Part shown: piece by piece, positions 1-8,138 of the stretch
How the letters are laid out: the number at the start of each line of letters is the position of its first letter
How positions within the stretch are numbered: position 1 is the stretch's first letter
From: Gemmatimonadota bacterium
Lineage (GTDB): Bacteria; Gemmatimonadota; Gemmatimonadetes; Gemmatimonadales; GWC2-71-9
Assembly (NCBI GenBank): GCA_027294455.1
Contig: JAPULZ010000216.1
Location: forward strand, 1 to 42,958
DNA: 42,958 nt
Reading direction: 5' to 3'
The notes under the pieces: generated by a model
What the model was told of the DNA's origin: nothing
Database searches by the model: none
The model's input: only the letters and a program-made list of their open reading frames with translations
Program-made: the position numbers and the translations under genes

Positions 1-2
1 TC

Positions 3-212
3 GGCGCCGTGCGGGACCTCACCGTCCAGCTGACCATCAACGACCTGGTGATCACGGGAAACGCGGCTAGGGCTGTTGTGGACATGGTGCAGGAGTATCG
101 GATCGACCGTAGCCACACGGAGCCAAGTAGGTTTAGCGCCAACCTTGAGCGGACCGCGACGGGATGGCGTCTGTTGCGCGTCGGCAATTTACCCGTTCCG
201 GAGAAGCCATGA
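3..212 (+). CDS. C-terminal fragment of an unidentified protein (5' end outside window)
   Basis: The reading frame is open from the window edge to a TGA at 210-212, so the gene probably begins upstream; a GTG at 9 is the first possible start inside the window but need not be the real one. The visible 68 or so residues alternate hydrophobic and polar positions and end in a strand-like segment (TGWRLLRVGNLPV), which is reminiscent of the last strands of NTF2-like (SnoaL/DUF4440) folds. That family guess is weak. The stop overlaps the start of the next gene by four bases (ATGA at 209-212), so the two are probably co-translated. Confidence 0.5.
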   Translation, partial: GAVRDLTVQLTINDLVITGNAARAVVDMVQEYRIDRSHTEPSRFSANLERTATGWRLLRVGNLPVPEKP

Positions 213-1540
213 AGCGCTGTCTGTTGACCCTGTGTACCCTCTCGGCGATCGCGACGCCCGTGTCTGCTCAGGGTATTCGAGGCCTGATTTCGGAGCTCTT
301 TATTTTCGGCACCGGACAGGACCCCTTGTTCCTTGCCGGCACGGCCGGCGCGACGACGGTTCAAGCCCATGCCGGTCACTTCATTCCGTCGGCGGTGGAG
401 AGTAACGGGAGTCTCATCTCCTTTCTCACCACGGCAATCGGCACCAACGTTTCCAACATCCCGCTGAGCTCCACCAGCGCGGGCATCACGTTTCGGTTCG
501 AGGGGGGCGTGCCGGTGGCCACGTCTACCTCACCTGGTCCCATAATCGCCGAGCGCGCGCAGACTTTGGGCCGAGGGCGGGTATTCGTCGGCGTCAACCA
601 CAGCGTGCTGAACTTCAAATCTCTGCGAGGCGTGGATCTGAACAACGTGCGGCTCAACTTCACGCACGTGAACGCCGACTTCCCGGGATGTGACGCCACC
701 TTCGGCGACGACTGCACGAAGATCGGCGTGCCACTGCTAGAAAACGAGTTCATCGAACTGGACCTCTCGTTGAATCTCGACGTTCGTGCCACGACGTTCG
801 TGTTGACGTACGGGCTGTTGGATTTCGTCGACATCGGTGTGGCGGTGCCGGTGATCTCCACGTCCCTGGTGGGCACGAGCAATGCGCAGGTCGTGCCCTT
901 CCCCTTCAACCGCACCACGGCGGCCCACTTCTTCGGCGGCACCGAGACCGAGCCGGATCTGTTTGCGCAGAAATCCGTCACGGGATCGGCGTCGGGGCTG
1001 GGTGATATCGCCACCCGCTTGAAGATCGGTTTCGGCTCCTCGAGCAACGCCCGGTTCGCCATTCTCGGCGACGCTCGGTGGGCCACTGGTGATGCAGAAG
1101 ACCTGCTCGGCGCTGGAGATTTCTCCATGCGGGGGTTGGGCATCGTGTCGGCTTCATTCGGTGACTTTTCTCCGCACGCCAACATCGGATATGTGTACCG
1201 GCGCGCCGAGCTGCAAAACGACGCCGTGCTGGCCACCGTCGGTTTCGATCACCTCATGGCCTCGTGGGCAATGATCGCGGTGGATCTCGTCTCGGAGTTG
1301 CAGGTGGGAGAGAACAGCCTGGTCCTTCCCCAGCCGTTGATTGTGGACGAGCCGTTCGTCCGCGTGATCAATCCCACGACGATCCCGGACGTCCGCGACG
1401 ACATCGTGAATGCCTCGGTGGGCATGAAGTTCGTGACCGGATCCGGGCTCACCATCATCGTCAATTCCATCTGGCCGCTGAACGACGGCAGTCTTCGGCC
1501 TCACGTCATGTGGACGGCGGGGTTGGAGTACAGCTTCTAG
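209..1540 (+). CDS. Secreted outer-membrane beta-barrel-like protein
   Basis: This 443-residue protein starts at ATG 209, inside the ATGA overlap with the preceding gene. Residues 1-20 form a Sec signal peptide: two basic residues near the start, a hydrophobic core, then VSAQG as a signal peptidase I site. The mature part is rich in alternating-hydrophobicity segments and glycine, and the last residues are LEYSF; a terminal phenylalanine after a beta strand is the usual outer-membrane barrel insertion signal. The layout resembles transporter-like barrels of the 'phenol degradation meta pathway' group, but I cannot assign a substrate. An upstream in-frame ATG at 164 would add 15 residues before the signal peptide and is unlikely. 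Confidence 0.7.
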   Translation: MKRCLLTLCTLSAIATPVSAQGIRGLISELFIFGTGQDPLFLAGTAGATTVQAHAGHFIPSAVESNGSLISFLTTAIGTNVSNIPLSSTSAGITFRFEGGVPVATSTSPGPIIAERAQTLGRGRVFVGVNHSVLNFKSLRGVDLNNVRLNFTHVNADFPGCDATFGDDCTKIGVPLLENEFIELDLSLNLDVRATTFVLTYGLLDFVDIGVAVPVISTSLVGTSNAQVVPFPFNRTTAAHFFGGTETEPDLFAQKSVTGSASGLGDIATRLKIGFGSSSNARFAILGDARWATGDAEDLLGAGDFSMRGLGIVSASFGDFSPHANIGYVYRRAELQNDAVLATVGFDHLMASWAMIAVDLVSELQVGENSLVLPQPLIVDEPFVRVINPTTIPDVRDDIVNASVGMKFVTGSGLTIIVNSIWPLNDGSLRPHVMWTAGLEYSF

Positions 1541-1797
1541 TCGGTTTCGTATCGGAGGGTGCGTGTCGTGACGTGCAGAGCCACGCTGTGTGACGTATTC
1601 CGTTGCGATTCGGGTGGTTGTCGATACCGGTTCGGGCGGCATGTGAAGCGCAACCTCGGTGAGGTTCCTCCACCTTGTCGCGCCCCTTCGACCAACTGGT
1701 TTTGGAGATGACGTGTCGTGTGAGGGTTGTCACACCGAAGCCGGATGCTCGAGCGTACCTTGGGTGAATCCCTGTTCCCATCCTAGGAGTTCGACGC

Positions 1798-2271
1798 ATG
1801 GCGATTTTCTCCTCCACAGGTTCCGACCAACCGCCCCCCAAGAAACAGCGCCAAGGAGAGCAGGGCCTCTCGGTGGTCGCCGGCGACATGCAATTCACGG
1901 GTAACCTGGAGACGACCGGAGTCGTCAAGATCGAAGGAACGGTCAAGGGCGATATTCGCGCCGAAGGTCAGGTGCTCGTTGCGCCGGGCGGCACGGTGGA
2001 GGGAAACATCTACACGCGTGAGGCCATCATGAGCGGAGAGGTTCGGGGAAACGTCTTCGCCGATTCACGGGTAGAGGTCCAGGCCACGTCCGTGATCACG
2101 GGCGACATCGTGACGCCTAAACTGGTCATTCAAGAGGGTGGCAGAGTCGATGGCCTGGTCAAGATGACGAATCCCCAGGCCCTCGGCGAAAAGGGTCGAT
2201 CGGTCAACCTCGTGGGGGGAGAGAAGGTCGGCAAGCCCGCGGGGGGCGCCAAGCAGGATGCGGTGGCCTAA
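1798..2271 (+). CDS. Bactofilin (polymer-forming cytoskeletal protein, DUF583)
   Basis: This 157-residue protein has the bactofilin plan: a short disordered, proline- and lysine-rich N-terminus (about 1-30), a central right-handed beta-helix core (about 35-130) made of short hydrophobic strands alternating with glycine turns, such as TGVVKIEGTVKGDI and APGGTVEGNI, and a disordered tail. Bactofilins polymerise without nucleotide into membrane-associated scaffolds that localise cell-wall enzymes or shape-determining proteins. The ATG is preceded by TAGGAG at good spacing. The 257 bases upstream hold no gene I can support. A strong hairpin terminator follows the stop, so the gene is probably monocistronic. 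Confidence 0.9.
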   Translation: MAIFSSTGSDQPPPKKQRQGEQGLSVVAGDMQFTGNLETTGVVKIEGTVKGDIRAEGQVLVAPGGTVEGNIYTREAIMSGEVRGNVFADSRVEVQATSVITGDIVTPKLVIQEGGRVDGLVKMTNPQALGEKGRSVNLVGGEKVGKPAGGAKQDAVA

Positions 2272-2302
2272 GTCAGCTTGTCATTGGCGTTCAAAAACAG
2301 AG

Positions 2303-2334
2303 CGGCCGCCGGGAGCATCCCGGCGGCCGTTTGC
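2303..2334. terminator. Bidirectional rho-independent terminator
   Basis: A perfect 12-bp stem (2303-2314 with 2318-2329) closes on a three-base loop. On the plus strand it is followed by a short T-rich stretch (TTTGCCTT); on the minus strand it runs into CTCTGTTTTTG. It lies between the convergent bactofilin gene and the membrane-protein gene ending at 2355, so it can serve both. Confidence 0.8.
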
Positions 2335-2354
2335 CTTGCAGCGGTGAATCGAGC

Positions 2355-2783
2355 TCAAGTAAATGCTTGGAAGCTCATGGCACCGGCCAGTGTGAGGACG
2401 TAGCCCAACGCGAACTCCTGAATGCTCACGATGAGCCAGATCACGGCGGCCTCACGCCACAGGCTACCAAACACAGTCTTGTAGATGACCAGCGGGATAA
2501 GGGTGGCCGCCACGATGAACACGACGAGAGGATTCAGCTGGGTCACGTGGAGTCCCATCATGAACCCGGGCCAAAAGAGGATGTTCTTGAAGAAGGTGGC
2601 GCCGAATGCCTTGGAATAACTGGGCTCGGAAATGTTGTTGATCTTCTTCGCCACGAATCCTGTCGTGACCACGCTGAGGACGAACACGACCCCGAGCCCG
2701 AGCATGACGGTACCCAACAGGGTCGAGACGTCGGGTTGGGTTTGGCTCTGTTGAGCTTGCACGATGAAAGCGACGATGTCCAT
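2355..2783 (-). CDS. Small polytopic membrane protein, unknown function
   Basis: This 142-residue protein has about four hydrophobic spans (roughly residues 20-42, 62-80, 84-102 and 107-130) separated by short loops such as KKINNISEPSYSK. I recognise no catalytic motif. The start at 2783 is chosen over an ATG 16 codons upstream because GGGGAG sits just before it and the protein then starts at MDIVAFIV. It lies 96 bases downstream of the CsgG-family gene on the same strand and could be transcribed with it. Confidence 0.65.
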   Translation of the reverse strand: MDIVAFIVQAQQSQTQPDVSTLLGTVMLGLGVVFVLSVVTTGFVAKKINNISEPSYSKAFGATFFKNILFWPGFMMGLHVTQLNPLVVFIVAATLIPLVIYKTVFGSLWREAAVIWLIVSIQEFALGYVLTLAGAMSFQAFT

Positions 2784-2879
2784 AGCTGGCTCCCCGATGT
2801 GGCATGGATCTCCGACGCCCCACGATTGCAATCGCCGGCCGGTAGGTCAAGGTCAAATGACCGAAGAACGGCCGCCCCC

Positions 2880-3779
2880 TCAGGAGCCCTCTGCTTTGAC
2901 CATGTCACCCTCGCTCGCTTCCCCTTCGACCACGACGCAGATCGATGACTGGGACAGCACCCGTGAGACCTCGACCACGCCCACCTTCTCGGTGACCCGG
3001 TCGAGCACGTTGCCGTGGCTGTCCGTGATCTCGTCCACCACCCGATAGACGGCAAAGCGCTGTCCCACCGTCACCCCGAAATTTTCGCCGCGGTCGATGT
3101 ACACGGAGCCGTCGCGGGTTCCGACCACATTGCCCGCCGTGGCCACCGGCGCCAGAGAGGCGAAGTCGTCCGCCTGGCTCACGAGTTCCCGCACGACCTT
3201 CTCGACGGCAGGGCGCAGCGCCTCCTGGGCGATTCCCTGGTCGAACGTCTGCTCGTAGTTGACGTTGTTGATCGCCGCCCCACCCACGCGCTTCTTGCCG
3301 TTGCCTTCGGCCACCGACATGATCTCCGCGGTGGAGGTATTCACGACCCGGACGTCGAGCACCGTTTCAGCCTCCGTGAACCTCACCCGAGCCGGACCGA
3401 TACCGGCCGACTTGGTCCCGATGGAGAACTGGGTGATCGATCCCAGGAGTACCAGCTGGACCCCCAGAATCTCCCCGAACTGGGCTGCGGTGGCGGGATT
3501 CACCCGGCCCTGCCAGCCAAAATCTTGCTCCGTGAGGATGGCTTCCACCTGCTGGCGCTCGATGACCGAGAATTGGCCCGACCGCACCAGCTGGGTCACC
3601 AATTCATCGGTTGCGGCCTTGCCGAGGTCGGCCCCCCACGCACCCCAACCGCTGTTGTTCTCGAAACCCAGGACGGCGATCCGGACTTTCTGCGCCCCCG
3701 CCCCTGACACGTTCCCCGACCCCACCAGGATCGCCGTCAACGCCGCGACGGCGCTCCATTGGATGATGTGGTGTTTCAT
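2880..3779 (-). CDS. Secreted CsgG/HfaB-family protein
   Basis: The 299-residue product has an N-terminal signal peptide (MKHHIIQWSAVAALTAI, cleavage likely near GAGAQ) with no clear lipobox. The mature N-terminus has the CsgG-family pattern: a first strand followed by an F-E-N-N-S-G segment, a helix (GKAATDELVTQLVRSGQF), VIERQQVEAILTEQ, and then the LGVQLVLLGSITQF strand. CsgG relatives form outer-membrane secretion channels or act as periplasmic envelope proteins; without a lipidation cysteine and curli partners, a curli role is not supported. The C-terminal 90 residues (DGSVYIDRGENFGVTVGQRFAVY onward) look like a small beta domain seen in related secreted proteins. The start at 3779 has GGAG six bases upstream; ATGs at 3791 and 3833 are less likely. 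Confidence 0.75.
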   Translation of the reverse strand: MKHHIIQWSAVAALTAILVGSGNVSGAGAQKVRIAVLGFENNSGWGAWGADLGKAATDELVTQLVRSGQFSVIERQQVEAILTEQDFGWQGRVNPATAAQFGEILGVQLVLLGSITQFSIGTKSAGIGPARVRFTEAETVLDVRVVNTSTAEIMSVAEGNGKKRVGGAAINNVNYEQTFDQGIAQEALRPAVEKVVRELVSQADDFASLAPVATAGNVVGTRDGSVYIDRGENFGVTVGQRFAVYRVVDEITDSHGNVLDRVTEKVGVVEVSRVLSQSSICVVVEGEASEGDMVKAEGS

Positions 3780-3903
3780 GGTCTGCTCCATGGTCGTGAT
3801 GTCCCGCGCAACAGTGTAGTCGCGCCTGCTCAATTAGCGGTCAATCGGTAGCTGTCTTGGCCCGACAGACGTAGCTTTCCTTGGTCGGCCAATCCTGCTC
3901 GAG

Positions 3904-4389
3904 GTGCCCGTGAATCGAGAACGTACTCTCACGGTGCTAGCTGCACTAGTCGCCATCGCCATGATGGGCCTGCTCTCGCACACAACCATCAATGGCCGGA
4001 CGTTCGGCCCCCCCGATTCCTACCTCGGCGATGAGACCGGGACGGTGGCCATGGAGCGCGAGCTGCAACGGGTCGCCTACCAGCAATCCCAATTCCACGC
4101 CGGGAACGGCCGGTTCGCGGTCGACCTGGAGGAACTCCTCTATCGACCGTCGGGACGGCGGGTGGATGTCATCATCCTGGCAGGGGATTTCGAGGGATGG
4201 ACCGCCATCGCGACAGCTCCTGAATCCCGGATCGCGTGCACGATCTCCTTTGGATCGGGCCCGGCCGCGAATCTCTCCCCGGACAGTCTCATCGAGGCAG
4301 GGCATCCAGAATTTCGGCGCGCCCGGTCGTGTGGCGAGAAGCGGCCCGGGGCGTACCTGGCCGTGCTCGAGGACCGCACCCAGCGCTGA
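3904..4389 (+). CDS. Membrane-anchored pilin-like hypothetical protein
   Basis: This is a 161-residue protein, or 159 if the second GTG at 3910 is used. It has one N-terminal hydrophobic helix (about 8-26) and a soluble remainder. The segment ELQRVAYQQSQFHAGNGRFAVDLEEL resembles the region after the spine helix in type IV pilin-like and pseudopilin proteins, where a helix leads to a G-x-F/Y turn, but the canonical G-F-x-x-x-E prepilin cleavage site is missing. Two cysteines near the C-terminal half (IACTIS and RSCGEK) could pair if exported. No assigned function; it stands alone, divergent from the CsgG-family gene. Confidence 0.55.
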   Translation: MPVNRERTLTVLAALVAIAMMGLLSHTTINGRTFGPPDSYLGDETGTVAMERELQRVAYQQSQFHAGNGRFAVDLEELLYRPSGRRVDVIILAGDFEGWTAIATAPESRIACTISFGSGPAANLSPDSLIEAGHPEFRRARSCGEKRPGAYLAVLEDRTQR

Positions 4390-4542
4390 CGGAATCCTCC
4401 ACGGTATCCCAACAAACCATCGAGCACGGTCAACCCAACGGCATGTCGCCATCCCACGGTTCCGTGACGAGCATCATTGTTCGGCTGTGATGCCACGCCC
4501 AAGTTAGGACGGTTACCTCTTTATTTGCCAAGGAGTTAGGGC

Positions 4543-4914
4543 ATGGCACGAATCCTCATCGTCGACGACGAGCGCGCTGTCCGGGTGACCATGCGGCGGA
4601 TTCTCGAAAGGGACGGCCACGAGGTCTGCGAGGCCGGCGACGGAGAGGCCGCCCTCGAGCAATTCAGGGCGCTCCTCCCCGATCTGGTCCTCATGGATCT
4701 GTACATGCCCAAGGTCGACGGCGTGGAGGCCACGATTCGACTGCAGACCGAGTTTCCAGGCGCTCAGGTGATCGGGATGTCGGGGGGCGGGTGGCGCTCC
4801 AAGGAGGCCGTGCTCGAGGAAGTGGCTGGTCTCGGCATCGCCGACACCCTACCGAAACCGTTCACCATGGACGAGGTTCTCGACGTCGTGAGCCGGGTGC
4901 TGGCCGCGGCGTGA
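4543..4914 (+). CDS. Single-domain response regulator (CheY-like receiver)
   Basis: The 123-residue protein is one receiver domain with no output domain. The acidic pocket is D8-D9, the phosphoacceptor D52 (LVLMDLYMP), the switch S80 (VIGMSGG) and the conserved lysine K105 (TLPKPF). The start has AAGGAG upstream at good spacing. No histidine kinase gene lies next to it, so it is either a diffusible phosphorelay or motility-type regulator or works with a kinase encoded elsewhere; its partner cannot be named. The hydrophobic-glycine insert SGGGWRSKEAVLEEVAGLG in place of the usual beta4-alpha4 region is slightly long. Confidence 0.9.
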   Translation: MARILIVDDERAVRVTMRRILERDGHEVCEAGDGEAALEQFRALLPDLVLMDLYMPKVDGVEATIRLQTEFPGAQVIGMSGGGWRSKEAVLEEVAGLGIADTLPKPFTMDEVLDVVSRVLAAA

Positions 4915-5002
4915 GACGATAAACAGCGACCTGCGGTTCTCTAGTCGTCAGTCGTCCCCCCAAACGTCCGAAGGGTTTTTTTACCCTGGGCCCACTACGT
5001 CA

Positions 5003-5031
5003 TTGCACAATGTATGGTGATACGATATATT
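5003..5031 (+). promoter_or_regulatory. Predicted housekeeping-sigma promoter of PadR1-ADOP1
   Basis: TTGCAC (5003-5008) and TATATT (5026-5031) are separated by exactly 17 bases, a good match to a sigma-70-type promoter, in an AT-richer stretch than the surroundings. Transcription would start near 5038, within the operator palindrome and about 24 bases before the PadR1 start codon. Confidence 0.6.
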
Positions 5032-5045
5032 GTGTCACGACACAA
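5030..5045. promoter_or_regulatory. Candidate PadR1 operator palindrome
   Basis: TTGTGTC-AC-GACACAA is a perfect 7-bp dyad with a 2-base centre. It overlaps the last base pairs of the -10 element and the expected transcription start. PadR-family repressors commonly bind such dyads at their own promoters, so autorepression of PadR1-ADOP1 is a reasonable inference. Confidence 0.55.
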
Positions 5046-5061
5046 ACGTTTGGGGGGCGCG

Positions 5062-5400
5062 ATGAAAGAAGCCACCGAGTTCTTGCCGCTGACGGCGCCG
5101 GTGTTTCACATACTCTTGGCCCTGGCGGATGACGAACGCCACGGCTATGCCATTCTCCAGGAGGTGGAGCGACGCTCCAACGGATCCGTAAGCCTCGGAA
5201 CCGGAACACTTTACACGGCCATCAAGCGCATGCTGGACTGGGGCATCATCGAGAAGGCCGAGTCTCGCCTCGACCCCGGCCTGGACGACGACCGCCGGCG
5301 CTACTACCGCATCACGCCACTGGGCCAACAGGTGGCCCGCGCCGAGGCCGCCCGGATGGACAGTCTGGTGGGTCTCGCCCGGGACAAGCAGGTCTTGTAG
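5062..5400 (+). CDS. PadR-family transcriptional regulator (PadR1)
   Basis: The 112-residue protein is a compact PadR winged-helix domain. Diagnostic segments are the first helix plus ERHGYAILQEVE, the wing lead-in GTGTLYTAIKRMLDWGIIEK, and RRRYYRITPLGQQVARAEAA. The C-terminal helical dimerisation part is short, as in the subfamily encoded next to large permeases. The ATG at 5062 is chosen because the run of G just upstream can serve as a ribosome binding site; a frame-extending ATG at 5014 would lie inside the promoter. The permease gene starts 31 bases after the stop. These regulators generally repress the adjacent permease operon; the ligand is unknown. Confidence 0.9.
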   Translation: MKEATEFLPLTAPVFHILLALADDERHGYAILQEVERRSNGSVSLGTGTLYTAIKRMLDWGIIEKAESRLDPGLDDDRRRYYRITPLGQQVARAEAARMDSLVGLARDKQVL

Positions 5401-5431
5401 CCGTGGCCGGCCTGGATGCGTGGGTTGGGCC

Positions 5432-8101
5432 ATGACGCGCCACCCTTTGCGCTGGCTCGTGCTGCTCTTTCCCGCCGCCTTCCGGCGGCAGTTCGCCGGG
5501 GAGATGAACCAGGTGCTGGGAGAGCGATACGTCCGTGCCCGAACGCACCGGGGCTGGTGGGGGGCCGTGATGTTCTTCGCCCGGGAAGCGCCCAATCTCA
5601 TCCGGCACGCGCTCATGCAACGTTTCCGCCCAGCTCCCGCCGGCAACCGCCGGCGAGGATCGTCGAACCACCGCAGGGGTGAACCCGTGATCGAGAACTT
5701 GCTGAAGGACATGCGCTACGCGGCCCGCACGTTCACCCGAGCCCCAGGCTTCACGGCCGTCATCGTGCTCACGCTCGGCCTCGGGATCGGGGCCAACACA
5801 GCCATCTTCAGCGTCGTGAACGCCGTGTTGCTCACGCCCCCTCCGTACGAATCCCCGCACGAACTGGTGATGGTGTGGGAACACAACTTCGTGCGGAATC
5901 GGGCGCGCAACGTCATCAACGCCCAGAACTTCACCGCGTGGGACGAACGCAACGACGTCTTCCAGTCGATGGCGGCGATGGCCGGCCGCAGCCGCAACCT
6001 CACCGGCCGCGACGAACCCAGGAGAGTAAGGGTGGCCTTTGTCTCCACGGGATTGTTCGATCTGCTCGGGGTGGTTCCCCAACTCGGGAGATCGTTTCGG
6101 CCCGAGGAGATAGAACCGGGCAACAATTTCGTGGTGGTGCTGGGTGCCGCGTTCTGGCGGCAGGAGTTCGGGGGTGACTCTACCGTCATTGGACAGAGCG
6201 TGATCCTGAACGATCAATCGCACGAGATCATCGGCGTGATGCCTGAGTCCTTCGGATTTCCCAACGACCAGGACATGTGGAGTCCTCTCGCTCTGGGGCC
6301 GGTCTGGCGGTCGTCTGGGGGGCGGTCCTTCACGGCCATCGCCCGTCTCAAACCGGACGTCTCGGTGCAGCGGGCCCAGGTGGCGATGGATGCCATCGCC
6401 GCCCAGTTGATCGAGCAACGACCCGGCTTCAACACGGGTTGGGGAATCAATCTCGTTCCATTGCACGAGCAGATCGCCGGCGGCATTCGTCCTGCGCTGA
6501 TGGTGTTGCTGGGGGCGGTGGTCTTGGTGCTCCTCATCGCCTGTGCCAATGTGGCCAATCTCCTGCTGAGCCGTGCGGCCGCGCGTGGGAAGGAGTTCGC
6601 GGTTCGGGTCGCTCTCGGCGCTGACCGTGGAAGATTGCTGCGACAATTGCTCACCGAGAGCGCGTTGCTGACCGCCATCTCGCTGGGGTTGGGCCTTTTC
6701 GTGGCCATGGCGGCCCTCAGGACGCTGGCGGTGTTCGGGCCTGCCGGTTTGCCCGGGGCCGATGCGATCGCCCTCAATGTACCGGTGTTGGGTTTCGCCC
6801 TCGCCCTGGGCGCGTTCACGGGCATGGCGTTCGGGTTGTTGCCGGCGCTCCACGTCTCGAAGACCGACGTCCAGTCGCTACTCAAAGAGGGTGGCAGGAG
6901 CACCGACGGCGGCGCGCGGGGGCAGCGTCTGCGCTCCCTGCTGGTCGTGACGGAGATGACGTTGGCGATCGTGCTCCTCGTCGGCGCCGGCTTGTTGATC
7001 CGGAGCTTCCAGCGACTGCTCGAGGTCGACGTCGGGTTCAATGCCGATGGCGTCTTGAGTGCGGAAGTCTCGTTGCCGGGTGCGCGATATCCGAACACCA
7101 GTCAACAGATTGCCTTCTTCGAGGACGTCGTCGAGCAACTGGTGCAGCTGCCCCAGGTGGAATCGGCAAGCGCCATCAACTTCCTGCCCCTGGATGGATT
7201 GGGTGCCGCCACGAGCTTCACGGCGGACGACCGGCCGCCACCGGCGCAGGGCGAGTCGCCCGTCGCCGACGTGCGGGCGGTGCATCACGATTTCTTTGCT
7301 ACCATGCAGATTCCCGTCTTACAGGGTCGGGTGTTCGACGGGCGGGAACGTGGGGACGCGGAGTTGCTGCCCATTGTGATCAGCAAGTCCATGGCCGACC
7401 GGCTCTGGCCCGACCAGTCGCCGCTCGGCAAGATGATATCCATGCCGTGGGATGGGGTGATGCATGGCGAGGTGATTGGCGTGGTCGGCGACGTCCGGCA
7501 CATGGGACTGGAAACGTCTCCGCGCTCGAAGATCTATTGGTCGCATCGACAATTCCCATATTCGTTCATGACGTTCGTGGTACGCACCACCGCCGAGCCT
7601 CGGAGTATCATCGGTGCCGTGCAGTCCCAAGTCTGGGCCGCCGACGGCCAGTTGCCGGTGTGGGACATTCGCACGATGAACGACCGGATGGGGTCTTCCA
7701 CGGCGCAGCGCCGTTTCAACATGCTGATGCTGGCCGCCTTTGCGGGTGTCGCGCTGCTGCTCGCGTGCGTCGGGATCTATGGCGTCATGTCCTATTCCGT
7801 CGCCCAGCAGAGCAGAGAACTGGGATTGCGAATGGCCCTCGGGGCGCGCCCCGGCGTCATTCTCCGAAGCGTGGTCGGCAAAGGGATGTTGCTTGCCATG
7901 GCCGCGCTGGTGCTCGGCCTCGCGGCGGCCGTGGGGGTCACGCGCGCGATGACGAGCTTGTTGTTTCAGGTCGACGCTCTGGATCCCGGCACCCTTGTTG
8001 TCGCGGCGCTTATCCTCACCGGTGTGGCACTGGTGGCCTGTTGGCTGCCCGCGAGGCGGGCGACGCAGGTGGATCCCATGGTGGCGCTGCGGAGCGAGTA
8101 A
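5432..8101 (+). CDS. ADOP-type MacB/FtsX-like permease with prefix domain (ADOP1)
   Basis: The 889-residue protein begins with an approximately 85-residue permease-prefix segment (motif LLFPAAFRRQFAGEM). Then come two MacB-like periplasmic domains and two FtsX-type membrane modules: TM near 105-130 ([19 protein letters not shown]), a TM group near 360-480 including NVANLLLSRAAARGKEFAVR, and a C-terminal TM group ending in PARRATQVDPMVALRSE. This matches the 'acidobacterial duplicated orphan permease' family, which is encoded without a dedicated ATPase; none is present here. ATG 5432 is preferred to GTG 5420. An in-frame GTG at 5687 preceded by AGGGG could give a prefix-less form. Substrate unknown; peptide, antibiotic or lipoprotein-type export is only a family-level suggestion. 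Confidence 0.85.
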   Translation: MTRHPLRWLVLLFPAAFRRQFAGEMNQVLGERYVRARTHRGWWGAVMFFAREAPNLIRHALMQRFRPAPAGNRRRGSSNHRRGEPVIENLLKDMRYAARTFTRAPGFTAVIVLTLGLGIGANTAIFSVVNAVLLTPPPYESPHELVMVWEHNFVRNRARNVINAQNFTAWDERNDVFQSMAAMAGRSRNLTGRDEPRRVRVAFVSTGLFDLLGVVPQLGRSFRPEEIEPGNNFVVVLGAAFWRQEFGGDSTVIGQSVILNDQSHEIIGVMPESFGFPNDQDMWSPLALGPVWRSSGGRSFTAIARLKPDVSVQRAQVAMDAIAAQLIEQRPGFNTGWGINLVPLHEQIAGGIRPALMVLLGAVVLVLLIACANVANLLLSRAAARGKEFAVRVALGADRGRLLRQLLTESALLTAISLGLGLFVAMAALRTLAVFGPAGLPGADAIALNVPVLGFALALGAFTGMAFGLLPALHVSKTDVQSLLKEGGRSTDGGARGQRLRSLLVVTEMTLAIVLLVGAGLLIRSFQRLLEVDVGFNADGVLSAEVSLPGARYPNTSQQIAFFEDVVEQLVQLPQVESASAINFLPLDGLGAATSFTADDRPPPAQGESPVADVRAVHHDFFATMQIPVLQGRVFDGRERGDAELLPIVISKSMADRLWPDQSPLGKMISMPWDGVMHGEVIGVVGDVRHMGLETSPRSKIYWSHRQFPYSFMTFVVRTTAEPRSIIGAVQSQVWAADGQLPVWDIRTMNDRMGSSTAQRRFNMLMLAAFAGVALLLACVGIYGVMSYSVAQQSRELGLRMALGARPGVILRSVVGKGMLLAMAALVLGLAAAVGVTRAMTSLLFQVDALDPGTLVVAALILTGVALVACWLPARRATQVDPMVALRSE
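5675..5689 (+). promoter_or_regulatory. Possible internal start of ADOP1 with ribosome binding site
   Basis: AGGGG at 5675-5679 lies seven bases before an in-frame GTG at 5687-5689 that would start a product at MIENLLKDMRYAAR, exactly where prefix-less family members begin. The equivalent position in ADOP2 carries the same arrangement, which makes chance less likely. Confidence 0.4.
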
Positions 8102-8138
8102 CAATCGCGCACACCGCGCTCCCGCCTTACTTTCCATC

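Larger units (their letters stand above)
4956..5057. repeat. 12-bp inverted repeat bracketing the PadR1 promoter
   Basis: CCCCCCAAACGT at 4956-4967 is the exact reverse complement of ACGTTTGGGGGG at 5046-5057. The left arm is upstream of the -35 hexamer and the right arm contains the G-rich ribosome-binding region of PadR1. The left arm should not be in the transcript, so a DNA-level role such as a paired regulator site is more likely than an RNA hairpin. Confidence 0.5.

Noticed and set aside
4968..4990. Terminator after the lone receiver gene (AGGGT-TTTTTT-ACCCT)
   Set aside because: The stem is only five base pairs and the T run is in the loop, not after the stem, so it does not have the form of a rho-independent terminator.
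5312..6853. Open 513-codon frame on the minus strand across ADOP1
   Set aside because: Composition is Arg/His/Gly/Gln-rich with no domain or hydrophobic segment; it is the antisense shadow of a well-supported permease gene in GC-rich DNA.
8128..8138. TACTTT as -10 of a leaderless M1 peptidase transcript
   Set aside because: There is no -35 element at proper spacing and the gene follows ADOP1 by 37 bases, so co-transcription is the simpler reading.
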